Positions 1 through 9,249 of a DNA stretch of 44,165 nt are shown one piece after another. A program made the position numbers and the translations under genes. The stretch lies in NCBI RefSeq assembly GCF_008364795.1, contig NZ_VTTM01000020.1, positions 1-44,165 on the forward strand. Direction: 5' to 3'. The notes beneath the pieces are model-generated. The model saw only the letters and a program-made list of their open reading frames with translations, had not been told where the DNA came from and ran no database searches. Source of the DNA: Azospirillum oryzae. GTDB taxonomy: Bacteria; Pseudomonadota; Alphaproteobacteria; Azospirillales; Azospirillaceae. Numbering within the stretch: position 1 is the stretch's first letter; each line of letters starts with the position of its first letter.

Positions 1-178
1 GCAGGTTGAAGGCGCAGGCGAACAGCGCGAAGCACAGAACCTTCATCAGGAAGACGGGATACAGCACGAAGGGTGCCAGGACCGCCAGCAGCAGCCCGGC
101 CCCGGCCAGCAGGATCTTCGGCGAGCCGCCGGACATGACGATACCTTCGTGCAGTGTGTCGCGGGTTTGCATGGTCAT
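1..178 (-). CDS. livM: Branched-chain-type ABC transporter permease LivM, N-terminal fragment (runs off left edge)
   Basis: The minus-strand frame starts MTMQTRDTLHEGIVMSGG and then enters a hydrophobic stretch ending VLCFALFACAFNL, the typical first membrane segments of LivM permeases. Only about 59 residues lie in the window. The gene begins 3 bp after the livH stop, in the same leftward operon, so it is expected to supply the second permease subunit of the LivHMGF importer in the inner membrane. An internal ATG two codons downstream (position 172) is an alternative start. The rest of the gene and any further operon members are outside the window. Confidence 0.8.
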   Translation of the reverse strand, partial: MTMQTRDTLHEGIVMSGGSPKILLAGAGLLLAVLAPFVLYPVFLMKVLCFALFACAFNL

Positions 179-181
179 GGC

Positions 182-1069
182 TTATCTCTCCCGTCCGAAC
201 AGGCCGGCCGGCTTCATCATCAGCACCACGGCCATGATCACGAACACGACGATGTTGGAGGCTTCCGGGTAGACCACCTTGGTCAGTCCCTCCAGCAGCC
301 CCAGTCCCAAGCCGGTGACGATGGCGCCCAGGATCGACCCCATGCCGCCGATCACCACCACCGCGAATACCACGATGATCAGGTTCGACCCCATCAGCGG
401 CGACACCTGATAGATCGGTGCCGCCAGCACCCCGGCCAAACCGGCCAGCGCCACGCCGAAGCCGTAGGTCAGCGACACCATCACCGGCACGTTGATGCCG
501 AAGGCCTGGACCAGCGTCGGGTTCTCCGTCGCCGCGCGCAGATAGGCGCCCAGCTTCGTCCGCTCGATGGCGAACCAGGTGCCCAGGCACACCAGCAGCG
601 ACGCCGCGACCACCCAGCCGCGGTAAGTCGGCAGATACATGAAGCCCAGGTTGGTGCCGCCCTTCAGCAGGTCGGGGATCGGATAGGGCTGGCCCGACAC
701 GCCGTATTGGTGGCGGAAGGCGCCCTCGAAGATCAGCGCCAGCCCGAAGGTCAGCAGCAGTCCGTAGAGATGGTCGACCTTGTAGAGACGGCGCAGCATG
801 GTGCGCTCCAGAACCAGCCCGACGGCGCCGACCACCAGCGGCGCCAGCACCAGCGCCCCCCAGTAACCGACGCCGGCATAGCTCAGCAGCAGCCACGCCA
901 CGAAGGCGCCGACCATGTAGAGCGCACCATGCGCCATGTTGACGACGTTGAGCATGCCGAAGATCACCGCCAGCCCCAGGCTGAGCAGCGCATAGAAGGA
1001 GCCGTTGATCAGGCCGAGCAGAAGCTGGCCGAACAGGGCCTGCGGCGGAATGCCGAGCAGTTGGGACAT
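182..1069 (-). CDS. livH: Branched-chain-type ABC transporter permease LivH
   Basis: This 295-residue, very hydrophobic protein has the LivH hallmarks: GLINGSFYALLSLGLAVIFG at the N-terminus, NVVNMAHGALYMVGAF, and a C-terminal membrane segment ending MMKPAGLFGRER. About eight membrane helices are expected, and the length is normal for the family. A good ribosome-binding site (GGGAGAGAGA on the minus strand) precedes the ATG at 1069. It lies 18 bp after livF and 3 bp before livM. It forms half of the transmembrane pore of the importer whose binding protein is encoded at 2632-3861. Substrate cannot be told from the permease; the neighbouring catabolic genes suggest a carboxylate rather than leucine or valine. 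Confidence 0.93.
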   Translation of the reverse strand: MSQLLGIPPQALFGQLLLGLINGSFYALLSLGLAVIFGMLNVVNMAHGALYMVGAFVAWLLLSYAGVGYWGALVLAPLVVGAVGLVLERTMLRRLYKVDHLYGLLLTFGLALIFEGAFRHQYGVSGQPYPIPDLLKGGTNLGFMYLPTYRGWVVAASLLVCLGTWFAIERTKLGAYLRAATENPTLVQAFGINVPVMVSLTYGFGVALAGLAGVLAAPIYQVSPLMGSNLIIVVFAVVVIGGMGSILGAIVTGLGLGLLEGLTKVVYPEASNIVVFVIMAVVLMMKPAGLFGRER

Positions 1070-1087
1070 CGGGCGTCTCTCTCCCGC

Positions 1088-1817
<730 letters not shown>

Positions 1818-1825
<8 letters not shown>

Positions 1826-2585
1826 GTCCGGTCCCCATATATGCTTCCATCACCTGCGGGTTCTTGGAGACGACCTCGTACGGCCCCTCCGCCAGGATCT
1901 CGCCGCGGCGCAGAACGGTGATGGTGTCCGACAGGTGGGCGACGACCGACAAATTGTGCTCCACCATCAGCACGGTGCGGTCGGCGGCGACGCGCTTGAT
2001 CAGCGCCGCCGTGCCCTCGATGTCCTCATGGCCCATGCCGGCCAGCGGTTCGTCCAGCAGCATCACCTCCGGGTCGAGCGCCAGCGTGGTGGCGATCTCC
2101 AGCGCGCGCTTGCGGCCATAGGGCAGCTCGGCGGCGGTGTGGCCGGCCCAGGGGGTGAGGTTCACCGCCTCGATCAGTTCCAGCGCCCGGTCATGCAGGT
2201 CGTAGAGCGACGATTCGGACTTCCAGAAATGGAAGCTGGTGCCGAGCGGCCGCTGCAGCGCGACGCGGACATTCTCCAGCACGCTGAGGTGCGGGAAGAC
2301 GGCCGAGATCTGGAAGGAGCGCACCAGCCCCATCAGCGCAATGTCGGCTGGCTTGGTGCGGGTGATGTCGCGGCCCTTGTAGAGGATCTGGCCGCGCGTC
2401 GGCGTCAGGAACTTGGTCAGCAGGTTGAACACCGTGCTCTTGCCGGCGCCGTTCGGGCCGATCAGCGCGTGGATGGTGCCCCGCTTCACTTGCAGGTTCA
2501 CATCCCGAACCGCAACGAACCCCTTGAACTCCTTCGTCAGGTTGCGCGCTTCCAGGATGATGTCGTCGGTGGGTCGGGTGGTCAT
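1818..2585 (-). CDS. livG: Branched-chain-type ABC transporter ATP-binding protein LivG
   Basis: The 255-residue ATPase has Walker A GPNGAGKST, the degenerate LivG-type signature LPYGRKRALEIATTLA, Walker B VMLLDEPLAG and H-loop VEHNLSVV. A purine-rich ribosome-binding site (GAGAGGACAGGA) lies just before the ATG. It sits 46 bp after the binding-protein gene and overlaps livF. It is the second nucleotide-binding subunit of the importer. Confidence 0.93.
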
Positions 2586-2631
2586 TCCTGTCCTCTCCCG
2601 GTCTTGAGGCCGGTCGGCGGCACGCCGCCCA

Positions 2632-3861
2632 TCACATCTTCTTGACCAGAGGGCACTCGCTTTCCGACAGCGGCCGGAAGGCGCGCTCGGCGGGAATGCT
2701 CCGGACCAGCTTGTAATAGTCCCAGGGCGCCTTGGACTCGGCCGGGGTCTTGACCTGGAACAGATACATGTCGCGCAGCACCCGGCCGTCCTCGCGCACC
2801 GTGCCGTTCTTCGTCATGAAGTCGTTCACCGGCGTTTCCTTCATCGTCTTCATGACGGTGGGGGCGGCATCGGTCCCGGCGGCCTTGATCGCCTTCAGAT
2901 AATGGCTGACCGCACCGTAAACGCCGGCCTGATAGAAGGTCGGCATCGCCTTGCGCTTCTCGAAGAAGCGCTTGGAGAAGGCGCGCGTCTCGTCGCTCAT
3001 GTCCCAGTAGAAGGGGGTCGTCAGCATGATGCCCTGGGTCGCCGGCAGGCCCAGCGCGTGGACCTCGCTGATGGCGAGCAGCAGCGCCACGATGTTCTTG
3101 CCCGACTGGCCGAGCCCGAATTCCGCCGCCTGCTTGATGGCGTTCTGGGTATCGGCCCCGGCGGTGGCGAGCGCCACGACCTTGGCCGGCGACGCCTGGG
3201 CCTGGAGCAGGAAGGAGGAGAAGTCGGCATTGTTGGCCGGCATCTTCACGCTTCCCACCACCTTGCCCTTCTGGCTTTCGACGACGGCGCCGGTATCACG
3301 CTCCAGCGCATGGCCGAAGGCATAGTCGGAGGTCAGGAAGTACCAGCTGTCGAGCCCCGAGGCCACCACCGCCTCGCCGGTCACATGGGCCAGCGCATAG
3401 GTGTCGTAGGTCCAGTGGATGCCATTCGGCGTGCAAGCCTTGCCGGTCAGGTCCGAACTGGCCGGCGAGGAGAAGATGGCGACGCGGTTCTTCTCCTTGG
3501 TGATCTGCTGCACCGCCAGCGCCACGGCGGAGTTCGGCACGTCGATGATGGCGTCGACCTGATCGACATCGTACCAGCGCCGTGCCGTCGAGGCACCGAC
3601 GTCGGCCTTGTTCTGGTGGTCGGCGAAGATCAATTCGACGGGCGTGCCGTTGACGGAGCCGCCGAAATCCTCCACCGCCATCTGCGCCGCGGCGATCGAT
3701 CCTTGCCCGGTGCTGTCGGACAACTGGCCCGACAGATCGGTCAGGACGCCGATCTTGATCTTTCCGTCGCTGTAGGCGGCACTTTGCGCGAGTACCGGCT
3801 GGGACAAGGTCTGGGCGAACAGGCAGGCGGCGACGGCCGCCGTTACGGCGTAATGGTTCAT
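2632..3861 (-). CDS. Periplasmic substrate-binding protein of the Liv-type ABC importer
   Basis: The 409-residue protein begins with a signal peptide (MNHYAVTAAVAACLFAQTLSQ, likely cleaved near VLAQS-A). It continues with KIKIGVLTDLSGQLSDSTGQG, the start of the type I periplasmic binding fold of the LivK/HAAT family (Peripla_BP_6). Two lobes and a C-terminal QVKTPAESKAPWDYYKLVR segment complete it. The ATG is preceded by AGGGAGGAAC at 4-bp spacing. It lies between the flavoprotein gene and livG. Binding proteins of this subfamily, with the VEDFGGSVNG segment, often serve aromatic or aliphatic carboxylates, so leucine/valine binding should not be assumed. Confidence 0.88.
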   Translation of the reverse strand: MNHYAVTAAVAACLFAQTLSQPVLAQSAAYSDGKIKIGVLTDLSGQLSDSTGQGSIAAAQMAVEDFGGSVNGTPVELIFADHQNKADVGASTARRWYDVDQVDAIIDVPNSAVALAVQQITKEKNRVAIFSSPASSDLTGKACTPNGIHWTYDTYALAHVTGEAVVASGLDSWYFLTSDYAFGHALERDTGAVVESQKGKVVGSVKMPANNADFSSFLLQAQASPAKVVALATAGADTQNAIKQAAEFGLGQSGKNIVALLLAISEVHALGLPATQGIMLTTPFYWDMSDETRAFSKRFFEKRKAMPTFYQAGVYGAVSHYLKAIKAAGTDAAPTVMKTMKETPVNDFMTKNGTVREDGRVLRDMYLFQVKTPAESKAPWDYYKLVRSIPAERAFRPLSESECPLVKKM

Positions 3862-3908
3862 CAGTTCCTCCCTAGGGTATTTTTATGGATGGTCAGCGTT
3901 GTGGATGC

Positions 3909-5375
3909 TCAGCCGGCGTCCCTCGACGCGGCGGCATGCTGGGCGGCCAGCCGGCCGAACACGGCGCCGCGCAGGACCGAGGTCGAGCCGGTGTAGACCT
4001 GGTGGTAAAGGCCGACCGTCTCGCCCGCCGCATAGAGTCCCGGCATCGGTTGGCCATTGCCGTCCAGCACACGGGCATCGACGTCCACTTTCAATCCGCC
4101 GAAGGTGAAGCAGTTGGCCGAGACGATGGGGAAGGCGCGGAACGGCCCCTTGACCAGCGGGCGCGCCCAATTGGTCTTGGCCGGGCTCAGCCCGGTGGTC
4201 GCCAGACCGTCCACCCGCGTCGGGTCGAAGCGGGAGGCATCGGCCGGACAGGCGGCGTTGTAGGCGGTGACCGTCGCCAGCGTGGCGTCCAACGGCAGAC
4301 CCAGCTTGTCGATCAGCGCTTCGAGCGTCGGTGCCTCGATGGCCGGCACGTCGCTGCGGATGCTGGCGCGCCAGCGCGGGATGTCCTCCACCTGATCGTC
4401 GAACAGGACATAGGCGATCCCCTCCGGCTGGTCGGCGACGACACGGGTGATGGCATCATAGGTCGCATCGGCGGTGCCCGGCGCCTCGTCGAGGAAGCGC
4501 TCGCCGCGCTTGTTGACCAGCACGCCATAGGGCCAGATGAAGATCACCGCTTCCGGCTGGCGCGACCGCGGATCGACCGGCTCGGCATGGTAGGAGCCGA
4601 AATCGCCGGCCGCCGCCGCCCCGGCATCGAGCGCCATCCGGATGCCCTCGCCGCGGTTGTAGTAGCCGCCGCGCGCCACCGGCCGCACATGCTTGGCGCG
4701 CTGGCCCATGTAGCGGGTCATCATCTCCGGATTGCCCTGATAGCCGCCCGACGCCAGGATTGTCGAACGGCCGCGGATGGCGACGCGCAGGCCGTCGGTC
4801 CCGGTGGCATAGACGCCGCCGATGCGGCCGTGGTCGTCGCGCAGCAGTTCCAGCGCGGTGGTGCGGTAGAGCACGCGGGCGCCCAGTGCCCTCGCCTCCG
4901 CCATCAGGCGCTCGATCAGCGCGAGGCCGCCGCCCTGCGCGGCAATGCGCTGGGTGTTCTGGGTCAGCAGATAGATGGGCTGCGGTTCGAAACGCAGGCC
5001 AAAGCCCTTCAACCAGGCGATGGTCGGCGGCACCCGCTCGGCGAAGCGGGAGATCACCTCCGGATCGGGGAAGGGGTGGGCCTTCACATAGTCCGGCCAA
5101 TGCTCGTAGGGTTCGGAGGCGGCGGCCAGCACGTTGGGGTCGATGTTCAGCCCAGCGTTGGCGGCGAAATGCTCCTCGAAATCGTCGGCGATCTCGGAAT
5201 CGTTCTTCATCCGCATATAGGCTTCGGTCCAGCGTGAGTTGCCGCCGAAATCCTCCTCGGGTGCCCGCTCCAGCAGGGTGACCGACAGGCCGGCCTGCAG
5301 CGCCGTCACCGCCGCCGAAAGCCCGGCGATGCCGCAGCCGACGATGACCAGATCGCTGATGGCGTAATCAGACAT
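3909..5375 (-). CDS. FAD-dependent dehydrogenase, fumarate reductase/tricarballylate dehydrogenase (TcuA-like) family
   Basis: The 488-residue flavoprotein has an N-terminal dinucleotide fold (IVGCGIAGLSAAVTA with ERAPEEDFGGNSRWTE) and the C-terminal FAD-covering segment YAAGETVGLYHQVYTGSTS. This is the layout of soluble fumarate-reductase-type dehydrogenases such as tricarballylate dehydrogenase TcuA and 3-ketosteroid dehydrogenases. No signal peptide is visible, so it is cytoplasmic. I place the start at 5375 (MSDYAISDL) because GGAGGA lies 6-9 bp upstream; an upstream ATG at 5393 would lack one. In the family the reaction is oxidation of a saturated C-C bond next to a carboxylate. Here it probably introduces or reduces a double bond in the operon's substrate. 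The exact substrate is not readable. Confidence 0.82.
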   Translation of the reverse strand: MSDYAISDLVIVGCGIAGLSAAVTALQAGLSVTLLERAPEEDFGGNSRWTEAYMRMKNDSEIADDFEEHFAANAGLNIDPNVLAAASEPYEHWPDYVKAHPFPDPEVISRFAERVPPTIAWLKGFGLRFEPQPIYLLTQNTQRIAAQGGGLALIERLMAEARALGARVLYRTTALELLRDDHGRIGGVYATGTDGLRVAIRGRSTILASGGYQGNPEMMTRYMGQRAKHVRPVARGGYYNRGEGIRMALDAGAAAAGDFGSYHAEPVDPRSRQPEAVIFIWPYGVLVNKRGERFLDEAPGTADATYDAITRVVADQPEGIAYVLFDDQVEDIPRWRASIRSDVPAIEAPTLEALIDKLGLPLDATLATVTAYNAACPADASRFDPTRVDGLATTGLSPAKTNWARPLVKGPFRAFPIVSANCFTFGGLKVDVDARVLDGNGQPMPGLYAAGETVGLYHQVYTGSTSVLRGAVFGRLAAQHAAASRDAG

Positions 5376-5420
5376 CCGTGTTTCCTCCGTCATTTCATTG
5401 ATCTTCCGACCTGTCCCGCA

Positions 5421-6671
5421 TCATCCTGCGAGGCGTTCCCGGTCGCTGCCGGGTTCGCTGTCGGCCACCACGATTCCAGCCTCCGTCAGCTGCTCGATCG
5501 CCGCCGGACCGTAACCGAGTTCGGCCAGCACCGCGTGCGTATCCTGCCCGACCCGCGGCGGATCGCGGCGGATCGCCAGATCGGCGTCCGCCACATGGAT
5601 CGGCAGCCGCGGCAGGGCGGTCCGCACCCCGTTGGGCAGGGTGGTAGGCATCAGCCCACCGGTCGCGCGCAGATGCGGGTCATCGAACAGATCCTCGGGC
5701 CGGGCGATCGGTGCGAAGGGAATGCGGGCGCGCTCGCACACCGACACCGCCTCGTCCATCGACAGGCTGCCGAACAGACCGGTCAGCAGCGGCAGCAGAC
5801 GCGGCCGGGCGGCGATGCGGTCGTTGTTGGTGCGGAAGTCCGGATCGTCGCGCAGGTCCGGCCGGTCGATGACGGCGCAGAAGCGCTCCCAATGGCTGTC
5901 GGTGGTGATGCCGACGAAGATCGGCCGCCCGTCGGCGGTGCGGAAGGTCTCGTAGACCGCCCAGGCCGACACGCGCTCCGGCATCGGCGGGATCGGCCCG
6001 TCCGACTGGGCGGCATAGCAGAGATGCTGCCCCATCAGGAAAACCGTGGTCTCGAACAGGGCTGTTTCGATGGTCTGGCCCTTGCCGGTCCGCTCACGCT
6101 CGCGCAGTGCAACCAGGATGGCGATGACCGCGAACATGCCGCCGGTGATGTCCACGACCGAGGTGCCCGCCCGCAGCGGCCGGCCGCTCGGTCCGGTCAT
6201 ATAGGCGAGGCCGGTCATCATCTGCACCACCTCGTCCAGCGCAAGGCGGCCGGCATAGGGGCCGTCGAGGAATCCCTTCAGGCTGGCATAGATCAGGCGC
6301 GGGTTGACGCGGGCCAGCGCCTCGGCACCCAGCCCCAGCCGTTGCATCGTGCCGGGGGCGAAATTCTCCACCAGCACGTCGGCCTCGGCGACCAGACGGC
6401 GCGCGATGTCGCGGCCTTCCGCCGTCTTCAGATCGACGGCGACCGAGCGCTTGTTGCGGTTGAAATAGCCGAAATAGCCGGTGCCGAAACCCTTGAGATG
6501 ACGGGTCGGCTCGCCGTTGGGCACCGGCTCGATCTTCACCACGTCGGCGCCGAGGTCGGCGAGGATCATCGCGCAGGACGGCCCCATCACCGTGTGGCCA
6601 AAATCGAGGATCTTGACGCCGGCCAGGGGGAGCTTTTTGTCCGGGGATTGAACGGGAGGTTGGTCGCTCAT
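5421..6671 (-). CDS. Family III CoA transferase (CaiB/BaiF type)
   Basis: The 416-residue protein matches the CaiB/BaiF CoA-transferase family: LAGVKILDFGHTVMGPSCAMILADLGADVVKIEP at the N-terminus, FNRNKRSVAVDLK, LVENFAPGTMQRLGLG, and a C-terminal PRVGQDTHAVLAELGY. The Asp in LALDEVVQ (about residue 146) sits where the family's catalytic nucleophile is expected. Members move CoA between carboxylic acids, for example formyl-CoA:oxalate and succinyl-CoA:acid transferases. The start overlaps the stop of the lyase gene by 4 bp (ATGA), so the two are translationally coupled. This supports a two-step route: CoA activation, then cleavage. Confidence 0.9.
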   Translation of the reverse strand: MSDQPPVQSPDKKLPLAGVKILDFGHTVMGPSCAMILADLGADVVKIEPVPNGEPTRHLKGFGTGYFGYFNRNKRSVAVDLKTAEGRDIARRLVAEADVLVENFAPGTMQRLGLGAEALARVNPRLIYASLKGFLDGPYAGRLALDEVVQMMTGLAYMTGPSGRPLRAGTSVVDITGGMFAVIAILVALRERERTGKGQTIETALFETTVFLMGQHLCYAAQSDGPIPPMPERVSAWAVYETFRTADGRPIFVGITTDSHWERFCAVIDRPDLRDDPDFRTNNDRIAARPRLLPLLTGLFGSLSMDEAVSVCERARIPFAPIARPEDLFDDPHLRATGGLMPTTLPNGVRTALPRLPIHVADADLAIRRDPPRVGQDTHAVLAELGYGPAAIEQLTEAGIVVADSEPGSDRERLAG

Positions 6672-7507
6672 GCTCCGTCTCCTGAAACCGGACGCGGTGG
6701 GGCCCCGTCGTAGCGGTAGGGAATGGACGGCGGCATCGGTCCCTTGATGCGGCCGCCCTGCTGCGACTGCTCCCAGGCGTGGGCCATGATGCCGACCGAG
6801 CGCGACAGCACGAACAGCCCGCGCCCGAGCCCGGACGGGAAACCGAGTTCGGCGAACACCACGGCGGTGGCGCCGTCGATGTTCATCGGCAGCCGCCTGC
6901 CCTTGCGCGCTGCAAGCGCATCCTCCACCGCGCGGCCGATGACGGCGGCCTCTCCGGTCACGGCGCCCTCCCCTCTCGCCGCATCGACCAGGGCCAGCAG
7001 CCGGCCGGCGCGGGGATCGACGGGGTGGAAGCGATGGCCGAAGCCGGGGATATGCTCGCGCCGCTCAAGCCGGGCGGCGATCTCGCTCTCCGCCGCCCCG
7101 GCCACGGACATGCCGTCCGCCACGTGATCGGCCAGGCGGGCGGCGACGGCGGCGTACAGTTCCATGCATTGCTGGCCGGCACCGCCATGGACATCGCCCA
7201 GCGCGTTGATGCCGGACGCGATGGCGTTGTTCAGCCCGACGCCGCAGGTGGCGGCCATGCGGGCGGTGGCGATGGACGGCGCCTGCGGCCCGTGGTCCAC
7301 CGCCGCCACCAGGGCTGCACCCAGCAGCCGGCCCTGCGCCGGTGTCGGCAACTCGCCGCGCAGCATCAGCCAGACCATGTCGGGGAAGCCGATCGTGCCG
7401 ATCAGTTCCTCGATGGCGTAGCCGCGCACCCGGATCGAGCCCGGATGGATGTCGATGATCGACGTCCGCCACCAGCCGGTGGCGCTGTCGATGGTCGCTT
7501 CGGACAT
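6668..7507 (-). CDS. Citrate-synthase-fold enzyme, citryl-CoA lyase type
   Basis: This 279-residue protein is much shorter than a housekeeping citrate synthase (about 430). It keeps the three catalytic positions of the fold: His107 in GDVHGGAGQ, His158 in GFGHRFHPVDPRA and Asp211 in NIDGATAVVFAELG. Short homologues of this kind are usually annotated citryl-CoA lyase, splitting a 3-hydroxyacyl-CoA into acetyl-CoA and an oxo-compound. It starts 38 bp after the aldehyde dehydrogenase with a good ribosome-binding site. A co-linear open frame extends upstream inside the aldehyde dehydrogenase gene, but that part has no homology pattern. Direction (synthase or lyase) and substrate are inferred only. 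Confidence 0.8.
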   Translation of the reverse strand: MSEATIDSATGWWRTSIIDIHPGSIRVRGYAIEELIGTIGFPDMVWLMLRGELPTPAQGRLLGAALVAAVDHGPQAPSIATARMAATCGVGLNNAIASGINALGDVHGGAGQQCMELYAAVAARLADHVADGMSVAGAAESEIAARLERREHIPGFGHRFHPVDPRAGRLLALVDAARGEGAVTGEAAVIGRAVEDALAARKGRRLPMNIDGATAVVFAELGFPSGLGRGLFVLSRSVGIMAHAWEQSQQGGRIKGPMPPSIPYRYDGAPPRPVSGDGA

Positions 7508-7545
7508 GGGAATGCTCCCGGAGGACTCCCTTCGCAGGCCCGGCC

Positions 7546-9024
7546 TCAGCCGAGCACGAAGGGGTTGGCGCGGTTGGGTTTGGTGGTGATCCAGACACTT
7601 TTGATCTGGAGATATTCCTTGATCGCCTCCACTCCGCCCTCGCGGCCGAGGCCGGAACGCTTGTAGCCGCCGAAGGGCGTGGTGAAACTGGTGGAGCGGT
7701 AATTGTTCACCCACACCGTCCCGGCGCGCAGCCGGTCGACGCAGTACATCGCGCGGTGCAGGTCGCGCGTCCAGACGCCGGCTGCCAGACCGAACTCGAC
7801 ATCGTTGGCGATGCGCAGCGCATCGTCCTCGTCCTCGAACGGTATGACGCAGAGGACCGGGCCGAACACCTCCTCCTGGGCGATGCGCATGTCGTTGCGC
7901 ACCTGCGTGAAGATGGTCGGCGCCACGAACTGTCCCTGGCCGTAGTCCGGCCCCGACAGGGCATGACCGCCGAGCGCACAGACCGCGCCCTCCTGCTTCG
8001 CCATGTCGATCATCCGCAGGATCTTCTCCCATTGCGGACGGGTCGCGATGGGGCCGATCTGCGTGTCCATCTTCGACGGGTCGCCGATGCGCGCCTCGGC
8101 GGTGGCCGCGACCAGCTTCTCGACGAAGGCATCGTGGATGGTCTTCTGCACCAGCAGGCGCGAGCCGGCCATGCAGGTCTGGCCCGAGGCGCCGAACACG
8201 CCGGAGATGGCGCCCTTCACCGCCTGGTCGAGGTCGGCATCGTCGAAGACGATGTTCGGCGACTTGCCGCCCAGTTCCAGTGTCACCTTCTTCAGGCCCG
8301 GCGCCGCAGCCTCGTTGACCCGCTGGCCGCCGATGTCGCCGCCGGTGAAGGCGATCTTGGCGGTCAGCGGATGGCGCACCAGCGGCTCGCCCACCTCCGC
8401 ACCGAAGCCGGTCACGACATTCACGACACCGCGCGGGAACCCCGCCTGATGCGCCAGCTTCGCCAATTCCAGGATGGAGGCGGAGGTGTATTCCGACGGC
8501 TTGATGACGATGGTGTTCCCGGCCGCCAGCGCCGGCGCCATCTTCCAGGTGGTCAGCGCCAGCGGGGAGTTCCACGGCGTGATGGCGACGACGACGCCGA
8601 GCGGCTCGTACTTCACATAGTTGAAGACGTCGGCCTTGTTGATCGGCACGACCGCGCCCTGAACCTTGTCGGCGAGCCCGGCATAGTAATGGAACCACTG
8701 GGCGACGTTCCGCACCTGCCCGCTGACCTCGGCCATCAGTTTCCCGTTGTCGCGCTGCTCGATGGCGCCCAGCCGGTCGACATTGGCCTCGATCAGCTCG
8801 GCCAGCCGGCGCAGCAGGGCGCCGCGCTGGGTCGCGGTCAGCCCGGCCCAGTCCGGCGACAGGAAGGCGCGGTGCGCCGCATCCACCGCGCGGTCGGCAT
8901 CGGCCTGCATGCCGCGCGGGATCTCCGCCCAGGCCCGCCCCGAAAAGGGCTCCGTCGTTTCGAACCACTCGTTGGAAACCGGATCGCACCAGTCCCCGTC
9001 GATGAACAGCTTGTAGCGTTCCAC
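7546..9024 (-). CDS. Aldehyde dehydrogenase, NAD(P)-dependent
   Basis: The 492-residue protein is a standard class I-type aldehyde dehydrogenase. It has VVAITPWNSPLAL near residue 155, NAD-binding KPSEYTS, catalytic Glu in LELGGKSPN, catalytic Cys284 in GQTCMAGSR, EEVFGPVL and the C-terminal PFGGYKRSGLGREGG. It probably starts at GTG (9024), supported by GAGG five bases upstream. It is the first gene of the leftward operon, next to the operator sites at 9041-9077. In the proposed pathway it would oxidise an aldehyde produced by the lyase; hydroxymuconic-semialdehyde or betaine-aldehyde-type substrates are equally possible by family. Confidence 0.92.
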   Translation of the reverse strand: MERYKLFIDGDWCDPVSNEWFETTEPFSGRAWAEIPRGMQADADRAVDAAHRAFLSPDWAGLTATQRGALLRRLAELIEANVDRLGAIEQRDNGKLMAEVSGQVRNVAQWFHYYAGLADKVQGAVVPINKADVFNYVKYEPLGVVVAITPWNSPLALTTWKMAPALAAGNTIVIKPSEYTSASILELAKLAHQAGFPRGVVNVVTGFGAEVGEPLVRHPLTAKIAFTGGDIGGQRVNEAAAPGLKKVTLELGGKSPNIVFDDADLDQAVKGAISGVFGASGQTCMAGSRLLVQKTIHDAFVEKLVAATAEARIGDPSKMDTQIGPIATRPQWEKILRMIDMAKQEGAVCALGGHALSGPDYGQGQFVAPTIFTQVRNDMRIAQEEVFGPVLCVIPFEDEDDALRIANDVEFGLAAGVWTRDLHRAMYCVDRLRAGTVWVNNYRSTSFTTPFGGYKRSGLGREGGVEAIKEYLQIKSVWITTKPNRANPFVLG

Positions 9025-9040
9025 CCTCGGCCTCGCAAAA

Positions 9041-9077
9041 GTTCTGTTAGATAGAACCGTGTTTCATCTAAGAGAAC
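9041..9077. promoter_or_regulatory. Paired inverted-repeat operator, probably for IclR regulator
   Basis: Two 17-bp sites lie 20 bp apart (about two helical turns). Site 1, 9041-9057, is GTTCTGTTAGATAGAAC with perfect 5-bp arms GTTCT/AGAAC. Site 2, 9061-9077, is GTTTCATCTAAGAGAAC and matches the reverse complement of site 1 at 14 of 17 positions. The pair sits between the divergent aldehyde dehydrogenase and iclR-family genes. It is the obvious candidate binding region for the IclR protein and would overlap or flank the operon promoter. Confidence 0.65.
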
Positions 9078-9249
9078 ATAGGTGCGCCAAATGCGTCAAG
9101 TCCTAACCATTCGCCTCCCCACTTTTTTCAGCCAGGGCCTTGTACCGGCCGTCCTTGACGTACGATGGTGGTGTCGGGGAAAAATGCGCGCCGGAGATGC
9201 CCATGGCCCATCTGCCAATGACGGCCCGTCTGCCAATGAAGGACGCGAT

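Noticed and set aside
7508..8989. Upstream extension of the citryl-CoA lyase frame into a 773-residue fusion
   Set aside because: The added part overlaps the aldehyde dehydrogenase in another frame and shows no homology. A ribosome-binding site and ATG at 7507 give a normal-length enzyme.
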